From NCBI RefSeq assembly GCF_001949145.1, contig NW_019091417.1, positions 253,319-271,918 on the forward strand: DNA of 18,600 bases. The letters run 5' to 3'. The notes beneath the pieces were generated by a model. That model was not told the origin of the DNA, ran no database searches, and saw only the letters and a program-made list of their open reading frames with translations. The position numbers and the translations under genes are program-made. Shown piece by piece: positions 18,165-18,600 of this stretch (the first letter of the stretch is position 1; each line of letters starts with the position of its first letter). This stretch comes from Acanthaster planci (lineage: Eukaryota > Echinodermata > Asteroidea > Valvatida > Acanthasteridae).

Positions 18165-18600
18165 ACAATACAGACAGAAATACATGTACATGTATGATTT
18201 ATTACACACTATTTAAACACAATTATAGTTTATTTTCGAAACTTTAAAAACTGTTGGAGTTGGTCTTTAAATCTTGTTCGTATTTTTGTCACACACAGTT
18301 ATTTGAATAAAAAAAATTGAGCCAAACTTTCAATTTTCACTGGAAGCTTCTTTTAATTACTTGTTGCCAGATGATGTGTAAACATACACAATTTTCCTTA
18401 TTTGTTCCACACAGGACATGCACACTCTTTCAAGGATTCTTTTTTCACTTCTGCAGAACTTGATGTATTAACGAGTCATGCTTGGTTGGGTCAAAGCGAG
18501 GAAGATGATCCTACGGGTACATGTGAACGCTGCAACTAAGTGGATCCATTCCCTCTACCCACAAAGCCATTCTTGAGTACATGTAATTAGAATTGAACTC
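18165..18600. other. Non-coding tail
   Basis: A/T-rich sequence with an ACATGT run at 18182-18193 and short A runs. No frame, splice pair or repeat family is supported. Confidence 0.5.

Noticed and set aside
1-18600. CRISPR array, tRNA, rRNA, prokaryotic operon or viral genome.
   Set aside because: No regularly spaced repeats, cloverleaf, rRNA motifs, ribosome-binding sites or viral protein signatures were seen.

Overview
This window looks like intron-rich or intergenic DNA from an animal nuclear genome, not bacterial, viral or organellar DNA. It is A+T-rich and has no operon-like packing. Recognisable coding pieces are short and flanked by GT/AG splice consensus. The whole length is sprinkled with the self-complementary hexamer ACATGT in short tandem runs, and with TACCGGTA-type palindromes. 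From general familiarity, this texture fits marine invertebrate deuterostomes (lancelets, sea stars, hemichordates) best, but that is an impression and not an identification. One base (6350) is N.

Open frames of 60-100 codons are expected by chance at this base composition, so frame length alone is weak evidence. I report a coding piece only where an open frame coincides with convincing splice or poly(A) signals, or with a protein-like motif. I keep confidences low and recognise no gene by name.

Layout: (1) Positions 100-179 (+) look like the last coding exon of a gene entering from the left, with a possible 3' UTR to about 670. (2) 670-4030 is mostly non-coding, with A/T-rich repeat debris at 2565-2660 and one X-box palindrome at 3309. 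(3) 4033-7012 (-) carries a phase-compatible chain of possible exons ending in a stop codon and an AATAAA. One member has an in-frame TGA. (4) 7778-10433 (-) holds a second set of possible exons. One of them (9178-9436) contains a zinc-ribbon-like pair of CxxC motifs. Whether sets 3 and 4 are one gene, two genes or decayed copies cannot be settled here. A pair of X-boxes lies between two of these exons. (5) 10440-17350 is essentially repeat-rich non-coding DNA with three X-box-type sites. It also holds the clearest structure in the window, a near-perfect inverted repeat at 12168-12416. (6) 17357-18160 (+) has two protein-like open frames, the second overlapped by an equally open frame on the other strand.

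The best-supported non-coding signals are the 12.2-12.4 kb hairpin, the set of RFX-type X-box palindromes (two identical 14-mers, two identical 13-mers, plus two imperfect copies) and the dispersed ACATGT arrays. No RNA gene, CRISPR array, complete transposon or prokaryotic element was found.
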